From assembly GCA_963575745.1 (NCBI GenBank), contig CAUYUJ010004703.1, positions 17,501 through 81,500 on the forward strand: a stretch of DNA of 64,000 nt. Reading direction: 5' to 3'. This stretch comes from Prorocentrum cordatum. Its lineage: Eukaryota > Sar > Dinophyceae > Prorocentrales > Prorocentraceae. Below, piece after piece: positions 19,673 through 28,179 of the stretch. Under the pieces are notes generated by a model. It ran no database searches, was not told the DNA's origin, and saw nothing but the letters and a program-made list of their open reading frames with translations. Position 1 is the stretch's first letter. Every line of letters starts with the position of its first letter. The translations under genes and the position numbers were made by a program.

Positions 19673-20797
19673 TTATCCTGGACTGTCGGCCCATATGTTT
19701 GAGGGCCCGTTGCCAGGCTGAGCTTCAGTGGTTAAGGTAGTATAGAAATTTCCACTGCCAGTTCCCCTTCCCCTTCCCCTTCCAAATGCTGATCCTATGT
19801 TGCCAGGAGACCGTTCTGGCAAATGGCCTATCGAACGCATCCTCTCACACAACTCACCATACTGTTGTTGTGTTCGGGGCATTTGGTGGTTGAGTGGCTG
19901 TAAGAGTTGCATTGCTCGCTGGTTACCAACGCCTAGGGCGCGGAACAGGATAGTAGTGAGCAATTGGGAGTTGGGAAGGTCAAGCCCCACCGACTGTGCC
20001 TCAAGACGGGCCATCTCGAACCGAGTAAGGGTTACATCGATTCGTTCTCCGTGAGGCACATGAAAGTCGATGAGCTGAGTGCCTGAAGTGAGCCGGCGCT
20101 CATCTTCCAGGCGTTCGAACTTCATGCTTAAGAGGAACATAATGTATGTTAATGGGTCGGTGTGGACACCATCGGTGTCCGCACCATAGTTTAGAATGTC
20201 AGGTGGTACCCTCATGGCGAGTGTCCTCGCTAGGCCACCCAGGCCGCGTTGTATGGCGGCTGCTCGGGCCTGTGGCGTCATGCGTCCGCTTGTGACGTTA
20301 AGCCACGCGTTGACCTCATAAACGTATTCGCGGAAAGGTACGTTGCCTTGAGGGTCCCAGTATGGGCCATGTGTTTGCCCATCTGTGCTGTTGTCACCTC
20401 GGCGCATGTGTCCGATTGCTGCCCCCAGCGCAAACCATATACTGGCGAAGATAACCAACCCAAGGCTGTGAAGATATGGGTGATTATCAGGCGCGTTGCC
20501 GCGCTGGGGTAGGGCTTGTAGCGCCTTGTCAAGTCTACGAGGCGCTTTATCTTGCGGGTCTCCCCGCCTCTGCTTCAAGTACTGCGCTTTTGGCTCGTTG
20601 CCGAGCGGTTGGTAATAGCGTAGTGCTGAAGCGTATATGGTACCAATGTTGTTGTCTAGACGTCGTACCTCTCGTGTTGCTTCTTGCTCTTGAATTGATC
20701 CTCGTACATGTAGTTGGAGTGGTGGCGCAGGGTGGTAGTTGGTCACGAAGATCGTGCCGGGTAGCGTGAGGATAAAAAGGGCAAGAGCTGACCACAC
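19673..20797 (-). CDS. Gag-like capsid ORF of the LTR element
   Basis: A 374-residue ORF, the first after the 5' LTR. Residues about 145-345 form the retrotransposon Gag/capsid-type helical region, including TYIMFLLSMKFERLEDERRL, GERIDVTLTRFEMARLEAQS and LRALGVGNQRAMQLLQPLNH-like stretches typical of dinoflagellate copia Gag. Two hydrophobic stretches (residues 3-20 and 110-127) are unusual for Gag and could be membrane segments. The end is Gly/Arg-rich. The zinc knuckle lies in the next ORF in another frame, so a frameshift separates them. Capsid would package element RNA in cytoplasmic particles. Confidence 0.75.
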   Translation of the reverse strand: MWSALALFILTLPGTIFVTNYHPAPPLQLHVRGSIQEQEATREVRRLDNNIGTIYASALRYYQPLGNEPKAQYLKQRRGDPQDKAPRRLDKALQALPQRGNAPDNHPYLHSLGLVIFASIWFALGAAIGHMRRGDNSTDGQTHGPYWDPQGNVPFREYVYEVNAWLNVTSGRMTPQARAAAIQRGLGGLARTLAMRVPPDILNYGADTDGVHTDPLTYIMFLLSMKFERLEDERRLTSGTQLIDFHVPHGERIDVTLTRFEMARLEAQSVGLDLPNSQLLTTILFRALGVGNQRAMQLLQPLNHQMPRTQQQYGELCERMRSIGHLPERSPGNIGSAFGRGRGRGTGSGNFYTTLTTEAQPGNGPSNIWADSPG

Positions 20798-20810
20798 GAG
20801 AGTGCGGCCA

Positions 20811-20822
20811 GCTCCGCTACCA
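20811..20822 (-). promoter_or_regulatory. primer-binding site, initiator-tRNA-Met type
   Basis: The sense strand reads TGGTAGCGGAGC immediately after the 5' LTR. It is complementary to a tRNA ending GCTCCGCTACCA. It differs at one position from the TGGTAGCAGAGC site expected for a common eukaryotic initiator tRNA-Met. Confidence 0.75.
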
Positions 20823-21055
20823 AGTCTGAAATGACGAGGGTAAGTCCAATAGCATCCAATTCCATGCTGTGTTAGTTCAGTATGGGGAGTGGATGGCTAA
20901 GATGGGATAAGATCGATGTAATGATCTTTCCAGCACGTAGCGAACACAAGCAGTGTCCGGGCAAATAGGGCGCGCGTGCCTTGAGCCACAGGCAACGGCG
21001 CGCAGGCTATACTCCCGATCCTCTATAACATCTCCCGAAGAGCTACCCTTAAAGT
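20823..21055 (-). repeat. 5' LTR
   Basis: Pairs with 5119-5351. It directly abuts the primer-binding site on its inner side and the cacat target duplication on its outer side. It presumably carries the promoter. A spliced-leader-like word is at 20980-20998. Confidence 0.92.
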
Positions 21056-21164
21056 CACATTACCATGGGGGATGTAGGAGGCATGGGTCGCGAGGTACAG
21101 GACACAAGGATACCTAAGGGTACCCTAGATTTGGCAGGGTCGACTTACTAGTCAGGGCCGACTG

Positions 21165-21818
21165 TACTCAACGGACAGTCGAGGGGCCACGTCAAATCCG
21201 GGCCTCCATCGACTATCTCTCCGAAGATGGCTCCAAGATGGCCGACAAGACGAATCGATGAGGCATCCAACGCGGCCAAGCTGGCCCCGAGAGGGCCGAG
21301 TATCGCCCCGACAGGCCCGCAGGCTGGTCCACGATGCGTCCAAGACTGCCCCAGAAAGCCGCAAGACCGCACAAGGGGCCCCAGTAATGCCCATGAGGGC
21401 TCCAAAAGGCCGTCCACGAGGCCGAAAAGAGCAACATCACTTCGCCTCATCAGGCTTCCGACAGCCCAAGACTGCCGCAGAAGCCTCCAAAAGAGGCCCA
21501 AGAAGCCCCCGAGAGGGCCCCAAGATGGACCGAGAGTGTCCTTGAATGGCCAAATAAACCCCGCACAGGCCGGCAAGACGGCCCTCGAAAGCGTCAGACA
21601 GGCCAAGAAAGACCGAAGACAGCACAAGAGGCCCCAAAGAGTCCTCAGAGGCTCTCACCAGGTCCCCAGGAAGCCCTCACGAGGCCCAAAGAGGGCCCCA
21701 AGAGGCCTCCCCCTCCTCCTCGTCCTGCTCCTACTCCGTCTCCTTCTCCTTCTCTTCTCTCTCTCTCTCTCTCTCTTACTCCCGCAAGTGTTCCCAACAA
21801 CTGGCGGTAAACGTATTC

Positions 21819-21854
<36 letters not shown>

Positions 21855-22188
21855 CATACATATATATATATAGTATATATACATAATATATATATATATA
21901 TAATATATATATATGTATTTGTGTATATATGTATATATATAGATATACGCATATCTATTCCCCAATCAGTGCTTGCACTGAAGGGGTCCTAGCGGAAACC
22001 GAAAGATTTGGCGAACATTTCCCGCCGATGTTGGTAGCATGCTGGGTTCTCGGGTTCCCGGTTCCGGGTTCCCGGGTTCCCAAATCTTGGTTCCGGGCCG
22101 ATTTCGGTGGGTTTTGGGTTCCCGGGCTCCCGGTCGATCTTGTCAGCGAAAACCATCGACTGATTTGGGTTTTCCTCTGGTGTAATCC

Positions 22189-22232
<44 letters not shown>

Positions 22233-22332
22233 GCACATATCTGTATTGGCCAGACTTGGGCACAATTTTTATCCACATGGGCGTTTCGAGAAGGCAGGGG
22301 GCGGCGGTGATTCGCCGTATGCGTCTTCTATA
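21165..22332. other. 5' part of the large GT34 intron
   Basis: Holds CCAAGAGGCCC-type short repeats (21240-21720), a CT tract (about 21750-21778), two AT dinucleotide tracts (21821-21945 and 22185-22230), a GGGTTCCCGGG short repeat (22040-22130) and copy C of the 85-bp dispersed repeat (22255-22330). No gene seen. Confidence 0.55.
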
Positions 22333-22722
22333 GGTGTCGCAATCGAACCACAACCACCAATCTGCATCAGTGCGCTGGATTACCTGTGACATCAAACGAA
22401 TTTTCCCCCACGCAGGGGGGCGGCCATCATCAAGCCGCTCTTGACTCACATGATACTTGTAACCGTGCTGCTTTGCATAGATCATGTGATTGGAGGTCGC
22501 GTACCTGGGCAGTACATGGTCGCTCGGGTACGCACACAGACTCACGATTCCGATTCGCAAGTTTGGGTCTCGAAAGTCATGCGGCACTTCCAACCAGCGA
22601 GGTTTGTGACCCTGCTCACGCCCGGAATCGCGAAGTGAGTTCTGCACCACGGTCATCTCCACGTTGATCTCCTGAAGAGAGATCGGCCACGCGGACTCGT
22701 CAATGTACTCCCGATGGTATTG
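22333..22722 (-). CDS. GT34-like glycosyltransferase, N-terminal catalytic exon
   Basis: Encodes YHREYIDESAWPISLQEIN, then IGIVSLCAYPSD, YAKQHGYKYHV, PAWGKIRLM and DADWWLWFDCDT. This is the N-terminal half of the GMA12/MNN10 (GT34) fold: the beta1 start, the Y-A-x-x-HGY block, the W-x-K-I helix and the metal-binding DCD (DxD) motif. The reading continues in the exon at 3966-4538, 17.8 kb away. The 3' boundary is placed just after DCDT (22333), where similarity stops and the 85-bp dispersed repeat begins. At the other edge an introner interrupts the reading frame. Confidence 0.75.
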
Positions 22723-22903
22723 TCGACTACACGCAAGAGTGACCCTGGGTAAGAGTGACCTTTGGTGCGCGGCTCTTTGGGGGCCGCGGGGGGACGAAAC
22801 ACGCGCGCAAGACGCAACCACCGCATCGCGTTCTGCGATCGGGGGACCCTATTGGACCCGCACGAAAGGGTACTCCGGCGAAAAGTCACTCTGACGTGTA
22901 GTC
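22723..22903 (-). mobile_element. introner element forming a 181-bp intron
   Basis: The segment has inverted ends: plus-strand GACTACACGCAAGAGTGAC at 22725-22743 and GTCACTCTGACGTGTAGTC at 22885-22903, with 2 mismatches in 19. It is flanked by a 7-bp direct repeat, ggtattg, at 22716-22722 and 22904-22910. Deleting the element and one repeat joins the flanks into one frame, GTAGVGQY-HREYIDESAW. This is the signature of an intron made by insertion of a small DNA transposon. No GT-AG or GC-AG pair fits the frame-restoring cut, so splicing would be non-canonical. Confidence 0.8.
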
Positions 22904-22910
22904 GGTATTG

Positions 22911-23042
22911 GCCCACCCCGGCAGTGCCGGGCACCTCCCTCCGGGCAAACTTCTCCCAGACGTGCGTGACCCAGATCATCGCCAGGTGCTGGAACCTCAG
23001 GGCAATCTGGTAGGCACGCCTGAACGCCCAGCTCCCGGCCAC
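22911..23042 (-). CDS. GT34-like gene, upstream exon
   Basis: Encodes AFRRAYQIALRFQHLAMIWVTHVWEKFARREVPGTAGVGQY (shown in part), continuous in frame with the next exon once the introner is removed. No domain is recognised in it; it is the N-terminal stem region or start of the enzyme. A stop precedes it in the same frame near 23065, so either the gene starts here or another intron lies upstream. Confidence 0.5.
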
Positions 23043-23150
23043 CAGCCTCCGGCAGGATCAGGCAACATTCGACATTGGGAAAGCAGATCGCCTCGGAATT
23101 TGCGTCGAGTCGGACTGCATCGGCACGGAGACGACATCGAATCGGATGGG

Positions 23151-23600
23151 CTACGCCACGATACGCGACAGCGCTGCGCGATCATCATCGGATCGGATCG
23201 CGACGGCCGACGCCGAGGCCAAATCGGACAGGTCAGATGGGAATGGGCCCTGCCTCCGGTCGTACGCAAACGCCAGCGCCATCACGCGGTACGCGGCGGC
23301 CACACCCAACGAGCAGGCCATGCCGGCCCGCGGGTCGGGGGCCAGGCCCGCGGTGCTCGACAGCAGCACGGCTGCAAGCGCGCCCCTCGCGCCCTGGAAG
23401 TCCCCCTGGCCCACGGCGCCGGCGGCCGAGAGCACGCCGACGAGCGCCTGCTGCCACTGCGCGGCCGCCTCCTCCTGCGACGTGCCGGGCGGCAGGCTGG
23501 CCGCCCGGCCGCCAGGGGAGCCCGGGGCGTTCCACTCGCCGTGGGGACAATTGAGCGGCGCGGCGGCCTGCATCGTCTGGCGTCCGCTGCGGGAGTGTGC
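23151..23600 (-). CDS. possible Ala-rich exon, unknown
   Basis: A minus-strand frame encodes TSQEEAAAQWQQALVGVLS, then GDFQGARGALAAVLLSS and GVAAAYRVMALAFAYDRR, with helical, protein-like composition unlike the neighbouring repeats. No family recognised. It could be an upstream exon of the glycosyltransferase or a separate gene. Competing long frames exist on both strands because the DNA is very GC-rich. Confidence 0.3.
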   Translation of the reverse strand, partial: AHSRSGRQTMQAAAPLNCPHGEWNAPGSPGGRAASLPPGTSQEEAAAQWQQALVGVLSAAGAVGQGDFQGARGALAAVLLSSTAGLAPDPRAGMACSLGVAAAYRVMALAFAYDRRQGPFPSDLSDLASASAVAIRSDDDRAALSRIVA

Positions 23601-24320
23601 CAGCGCGGGCCGTGCCCAGGGTGCCCTCGAGCCGAGGCGGCCATGGACAGCACAGCCCTGGCGCGCCGTGTGCTGGGCGAGGAGCGCGTCGGGTGATCCG
23701 CGAGCCACGGGCGTCTGGGCGGCCTCGCGCCAGTCGTCGCACCGCGCCGTGCCTTGGAGGCGCCTCCGGCTCGCGGCGGGAGTCCAGGAACGGACGCCTA
23801 CACGGACTACCGACCAGACCACCCCAACCCGACCCGAAGACCCGAATTTGACCCGAACTTCGGGTTGGGGGGGTAATTATGGGTTCCATGTGTTTTTTCC
23901 ATGTTGCCCGACCCCGCCCCCCCCACTGGAAATGGAGGGCAAATTGAAGCCTTCGGGTTGGGTTGGGGTGGTTTGGTAGGTGGTGATACACGGGGTCAGG
24001 AAGCAACTTCCGGGAGGACTTCGCAACAAAGAGGAAAGGCGATGAAACCCGATCCAGGGCCACTGAGAGAGATTAGAGCCGGCTCCCGACCACGGATATA
24101 CAAGCGCCGATGCCGATGCTAAATTGAACCTCCTGGGAGTCTGCACTGGCGGTCGTGCAAGGCTCTAGGCATGCCTACCGCGTAGCACCCCTCAGATGCG
24201 GATAAGAGTCAGGGGGCGGCGCGGACGTCGGCAGTCTGCGAGACTCCTGGAGAAGTCCGCCGCAGGCGCGAAATTTTTACATATTATACAACGAGCCCGC
24301 CGCAGGCGCCGATTTTGTTC
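23601..24320. other. no recognisable gene
   Basis: GC-rich unique sequence with a CCCAACCC/GGGTTGGG-type stretch (23820-23975). I see no coding signal. Confidence 0.4.
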
Positions 24321-24329
24321 GTTAAACTA

Positions 24330-24690
24330 TTGTTTGCGCGTCGCGGGTGGGTCGCCGATGTGTCGCGGGTGGGTCGCGGATGGGTCGCGGGCGGGACGCG
24401 GGTGGGTCGCGGGTGGGTCGCGGGGTGGGTCGCGGGGTGGGTCGCGGGGTGAGTCGCAAGTGGGTCGCGGGTGGGTCGCGTGGCGGGTCGCGGGCGGGTC
24501 GCGCGACGGGTCGCGGGTGGGTCGCGGGGTGTGTCGCGGGTGGGTCGCGGGGTGTGTCGCGGGTGGGTCGCGGGTTCGGTCGCGGGTGGGTCGCGACGTG
24601 GTCGCGACGTGGGTCGCGGGGTGGGTCGCGGGGTGGGTCGCGGGATGGGTCGCGGGGTGGGTCGCGGGGTGGGTCGCGGGTGGGAAGGAC
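24330..24690. repeat. GTCGCGGGTGG minisatellite
   Basis: About 30 copies of a 10-13 bp unit based on GGGTCGCGGGTG, giving spurious Arg/Gly/Val/Ser ORFs. Followed by AAC and ATC triplet tracts to 24775. Confidence 0.85.
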
Positions 24691-24779
24691 GACAACAAAC
24701 AACAACAATAATAATAACAACAACAACAACAACATCATCATCATCATCATCATCGTCAACAACAACAGCAGCAATAATT

Positions 24780-25730
24780 TTAATACTGTTCGCCCTTACA
24801 TGCTCGAGTGTCCATTAACGCGTAGTTCCCAAATCCTCGATACCCGCCCTCTTCGTCTTCGATCGAACCCCTTTTGGGGGTATACCTTTCTTCCCTGCAG
24901 GCCAGGCCCCGGCAAGCGGCGGGGCGGCCGCGGACAGTCGGCCTGGCCAGCGGCAGCGCTGATCGGCGGGGCGGCCGCGGACCGTCGACCCGACCCCAAG
25001 AGGGACGGACAGGGGACCGACCACGACGACGACGACGGCGACGACGAGCGAAAGCGAGAGCGAAAGAGAACGACAGCAGGGCCACAAAGGGCACGAAGTA
25101 GGCCACGAAGGGCGACAGCGGGGACACGAAGGGACTGCGTATGGGGCCACGAAGAGCGCGAACGAGCGTGGGCCACGAAGTGCAGATAATGCGGGGCCAC
25201 AGAAGGCAACTATGGGGCCACGGAGGGTAGCAACTGGGCCACGTAGGACAGTGAGGGGGACAAGTGGCGACAGCGGGGCCACGAAGGGCATGCACATGGG
25301 GCCACAACGGGCGCGACTCCTGGGTGCCTGGGTGTCGGGAGCGCGGCGCTTGGGCAAATCGCAGAAAATTCCAACGCAAGGCCTTTCTTCAGTAAGTTTC
25401 GAGCAGGTCTCCAGCGAGAGCGCGACTCCAGAGCGCCGGGAGAGCGATTCTTTAATAAGTTGTCAGGAAGTCCCAAGCAAGCGAGAGCGCCATTCCTGAA
25501 TAAAATGGAGGAAGTCTCGGGCGGGAGCGGGGGTCCTAGCTAAATTGTAAAGAAGTCTCAGGCGGGAGCCGTTGTTGTTGTAACCCGGGGGCCAGGGGCC
25601 CAGTTTGAGCAGGAAGACTTTCCCTGTCAAAAAACAAGGTGCGAGCGTCGAGGGGCACACTTTGATCGAGAAAAAACAGTATGCACCGGTGGGGGGATCA
25701 ACAACAAGTATTCTTCAGAAGTGAAAATTC

Positions 25731-25786
<56 letters not shown>

Positions 25787-25787
25787 G

Positions 25788-25818
<31 letters not shown>

Positions 25819-25898
25819 CCAACACCACCACCAACAACAACACCAATAACAACAACGACACCACCAACAACAACAACAAGAACAACAGCAACATCAGC

Positions 25899-25929
<31 letters not shown>

Positions 25930-26110
25930 CCACCAACACCACCAACGACAACAACACCAATCACAACAACAACACCACCAACAACACCAACAACAACAAC
26001 AACTACAACAACAACAACGACAACAACAGCAACAACAACAACAACACCATCACCAACAACAACAACCACAACGCCAACAACAACCACAACAACAGCAGCA
26101 ACAACACCGA

Positions 26111-26165
<55 letters not shown>

Positions 26166-27121
26166 TTTAAGGCTGTACGCTCTTACTTGCCCGCGAGTCA
26201 TTCAACACGTATACCCTACACCCTCGATACCCGCCCTCTTCGTCTTCGATCACACCCCTTTCGGGGGGATTATTTCTCTTTGCTGGGGCCGGCGGGCTTA
26301 GACGTACGGGCAAACCGGAACGGGCGGACAATCCTTCGGGGGCGTACATCTCTCTGCCCGCCATTGGAATTGGCGCGGGCCCTGCAAGAGGAGGAGGGGA
26401 AGAACGAGGGAGAGTGGGAGGAAGGGGAGGGGGAAGGACGAAGGAAGAGGGAAGATACCACGTTGTGAAGGCGTCCTTGGCGCGTGCGTGGTTCCTGAGC
26501 GCCGAAACGCAATTCCAGAATAATTTGTGAGGACGTCGCACGCGAGAGCGCAGTCCTGAGTACATTGTGAGGAAATCTCAGGCGGAAGCGGGGGCCCTGA
26601 CTAAGTTGCCAGGAAGTCTCAAGCGGGAGCGCCGTTCCTTAGCAAATTGCACGGAAGTCTCAGGCGGGAGCGGGGGTCCTCACTAAATTGCGAGGAAATC
26701 TCAAGCGGGAGCGCCGTTCCTGAGTCAATTGCGCGGAAATGTCAGGCAGGAGCGGGGGTCCTCAGTAAAATTCAAAGAAGTCTCATGCGGGAGCGCCGTT
26801 CCCACGTAAATTGCACGGAAGTCTCAGGCGGGAGCGGGGGTCTTGATTACATTGCGAGGAAGTCTCAGACGGGAGCGCCTTTCCTGAGTAAATTGCGCGG
26901 AAGTCTCAGGCGGGAGCGGGGGTCCTGAGTAAAAATCGAGGAAGTCTCAGGCGGGAGCCGTTGTTGTTGTAGCCCGGGGGGCAGGGGCACAGTTTGAGCA
27001 GGAAGACTTTCCTTGAGAAAAAACAAGGTGCGAGCCCCGGGGGTGGCACTTCAATCGAAAAAAATAAATGTGCACCGGTGGGGGGGGATCAACAATAATT
27101 ATTCTTCAAGAATGAGAGTTC

Positions 27122-27209
<88 letters not shown>

Positions 27210-27260
27210 GCAACACCAGCAACACCAACAACAACAGCAACAGCAACAGCAACACTAACA
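24780..27260. repeat. two repeated cassettes built around CAA arrays
   Basis: A block at 24785-24900 (CCTCGATACCCGCCCTCTTC...) recurs at 26170-26285. A block at 25530-25725 (GCGGGAGCCGTTGTTGTTG... to ATCAACAACAAGTATTC) recurs at 26940-27115. Each later block leads into an AAC/CAG triplet array (25730-26163 and 27121-27258). Between them are GGCCACGAAGGG-type repeats (25050-25310). No gene seen. Confidence 0.75.
26460..26960. repeat. 41-bp tandem array with alternating subtypes
   Basis: About 12 units of 41 bp, GGAAGTCTCAGGCGGGAGCG..., in which unit cores alternate between GGGGGTCC and CCGTTCC, making an 82-bp higher-order period. Related degenerate units continue upstream at about 25370-25570. 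Confidence 0.8.
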
Positions 27261-28175
27261 GCAACGACAACAACACCACCAGCAACATCAACAGCAACAC
27301 TAACAACGCTACAACGCTACAACGCAACAACGCAACAAGCATAACCCTCACCACGGATCCCCACTTCAGCCCCGCACCCAGGGACAATGAATGACCGATC
27401 TGCCCCCATCACTCTGACAATAATCACATGCCTCAAAGATGCGGTCGAAATCTGGGCGTGTCGGAGGCTGATGCGCTGGAGCTGCAGCGTGCCGGGAGAA
27501 GGCGGGGGAGTGGGCAGGAGGAGCAACGCCGCGACCAAAGGCATCTTTCGCCACGCTCCCCCTCCGCCGACCCCCCCGAGCAGCACGGAATCCCAGCAGT
27601 GAATCGAGCCGTTGCAGCATCAACGGCGGACAGTCGCTTTCGAAGGCGCGTCCAAAGGATGGTTCTGGAACGGGGCACTCGTGGAATGTAAGTGGATGGG
27701 TGTGCGCTCGGCTCCTGCTGCTGCTGCTCGTCCTTCCTCGCCTCGTCCTCCCCGCGGCGGGAGGGGAGGGGAGGAGGGAGGAAGCCGGAGGGGTGGATGA
27801 GGACAGGGAGGAGGATGCGGCTCAGGTCGCTGTTCCTTCAAACGCTGGGCATCGTTCTATCTAACCGCGGCCACCTGTCGAGGTAAGACTCAATCAGAAA
27901 GGCCACGAAGCGGAGAGGAAGGTAGCTGGAGGAATCCGCCACCGTGCATAGGGGAACGAAGAGGGCGTGCCCTCAGGTCCTTTCCCTCATCCTGCAAATC
28001 TCAATCCTCACTCCTGAGTGAGGGTCTTTGACGGGCCCGGACCCGAAATTGCGCATTCTCCTCGTGCTTCCCACGTAACGCCTGGGCTGCCCCACGTGGT
28101 GGCGCGTGAATTGGCTGAACCCTAAAGGACCCGAAGACGGGACAGGGGATCCCTACGAGGCCCTCACGACGGTCC
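27261..28175. other. no recognisable gene
   Basis: Short frames on both strands only. A GGAGGGGAGG purine tract lies at 27755-27800. No motif recognised. Confidence 0.4.
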
Positions 28176-28179
28176 AAGA

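Larger units (their letters stand above)
5486..20606 (-). repeat. dispersed 14-nt GNRA-tetraloop hairpin family (31 perfect)
   Basis: Pattern in sense: GCNNG, 4-nt loop, CN'N'GC. Perfect copies start at 5486, 7058, 7696, 7951, 8358, 9682, 11285, 12574, 12663, 13147, 13180, 13626, 13707, 14217, 14626, 14828, 15131, 16535, 16616, 17067, 17192, 17885, 18101, 18176, 18681, 18828, 19155, 20217, 20491, 20554 and 20593. Near-perfect copies (one wobble or A.C pair) start at 5662, 6269, 12130, 15083, 15392 and 19705. Stems include GCGGG, GCAGG, GCGAG, GCTCG, GCCTG, GCTGG, GCGTG and GCGCG, always with compensating partners. Sense loops are GAAA (13), GAGA (6), GCAA (5), GGAA (2), GTAA (1) and four others. 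None lies in the LTRs. Confidence 0.9.
5119..21055 (-). mobile_element. 15.9-kb Ty1/copia-like LTR retrotransposon, decayed
   Basis: Two direct 233-bp LTRs, an initiator-Met-type primer site and the order gag, protease, integrase, RT, RNase H (read on the minus strand) identify a copia-type element. It is about three times the usual copia length because of extra ORFs: a Tpt1/KptA-like domain, a RING-H2 protein and a methyltransferase-like segment. The insertion made a 5-bp duplication, cacat, at 5114-5118 and 21056-21060; comparison with the MITE copy at 60941 supports this. The LTRs differ at about 13 positions by my reading, so the copy is not young, and several stops and frameshifts interrupt the reading frames. 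Confidence 0.9.
5055..21164. mobile_element. Tc1/mariner-like MITE interrupted by the LTR element
   Basis: The two halves, 5055-5118 and 21061-21164, form a roughly 168-bp element flanked by TA on both sides. The ends are inverted repeats: CAGTCGGCCTTGATTGG at the left and ...CTAGTCAGGGCCGACTG at the right. An uninterrupted relative lies at 60941-61093 and serves as the empty site that fixes the retrotransposon boundaries. It has no coding capacity. Assignment to Tc1/mariner rests only on the TA duplication and the CAGT-type ends. Confidence 0.7.

Noticed and set aside
24330-24690. Arg/Pro/Thr-rich or Gly/Val/Ser-rich repetitive proteins
   Set aside because: They are translations of the GTCGCGGGTGG minisatellite in every frame.
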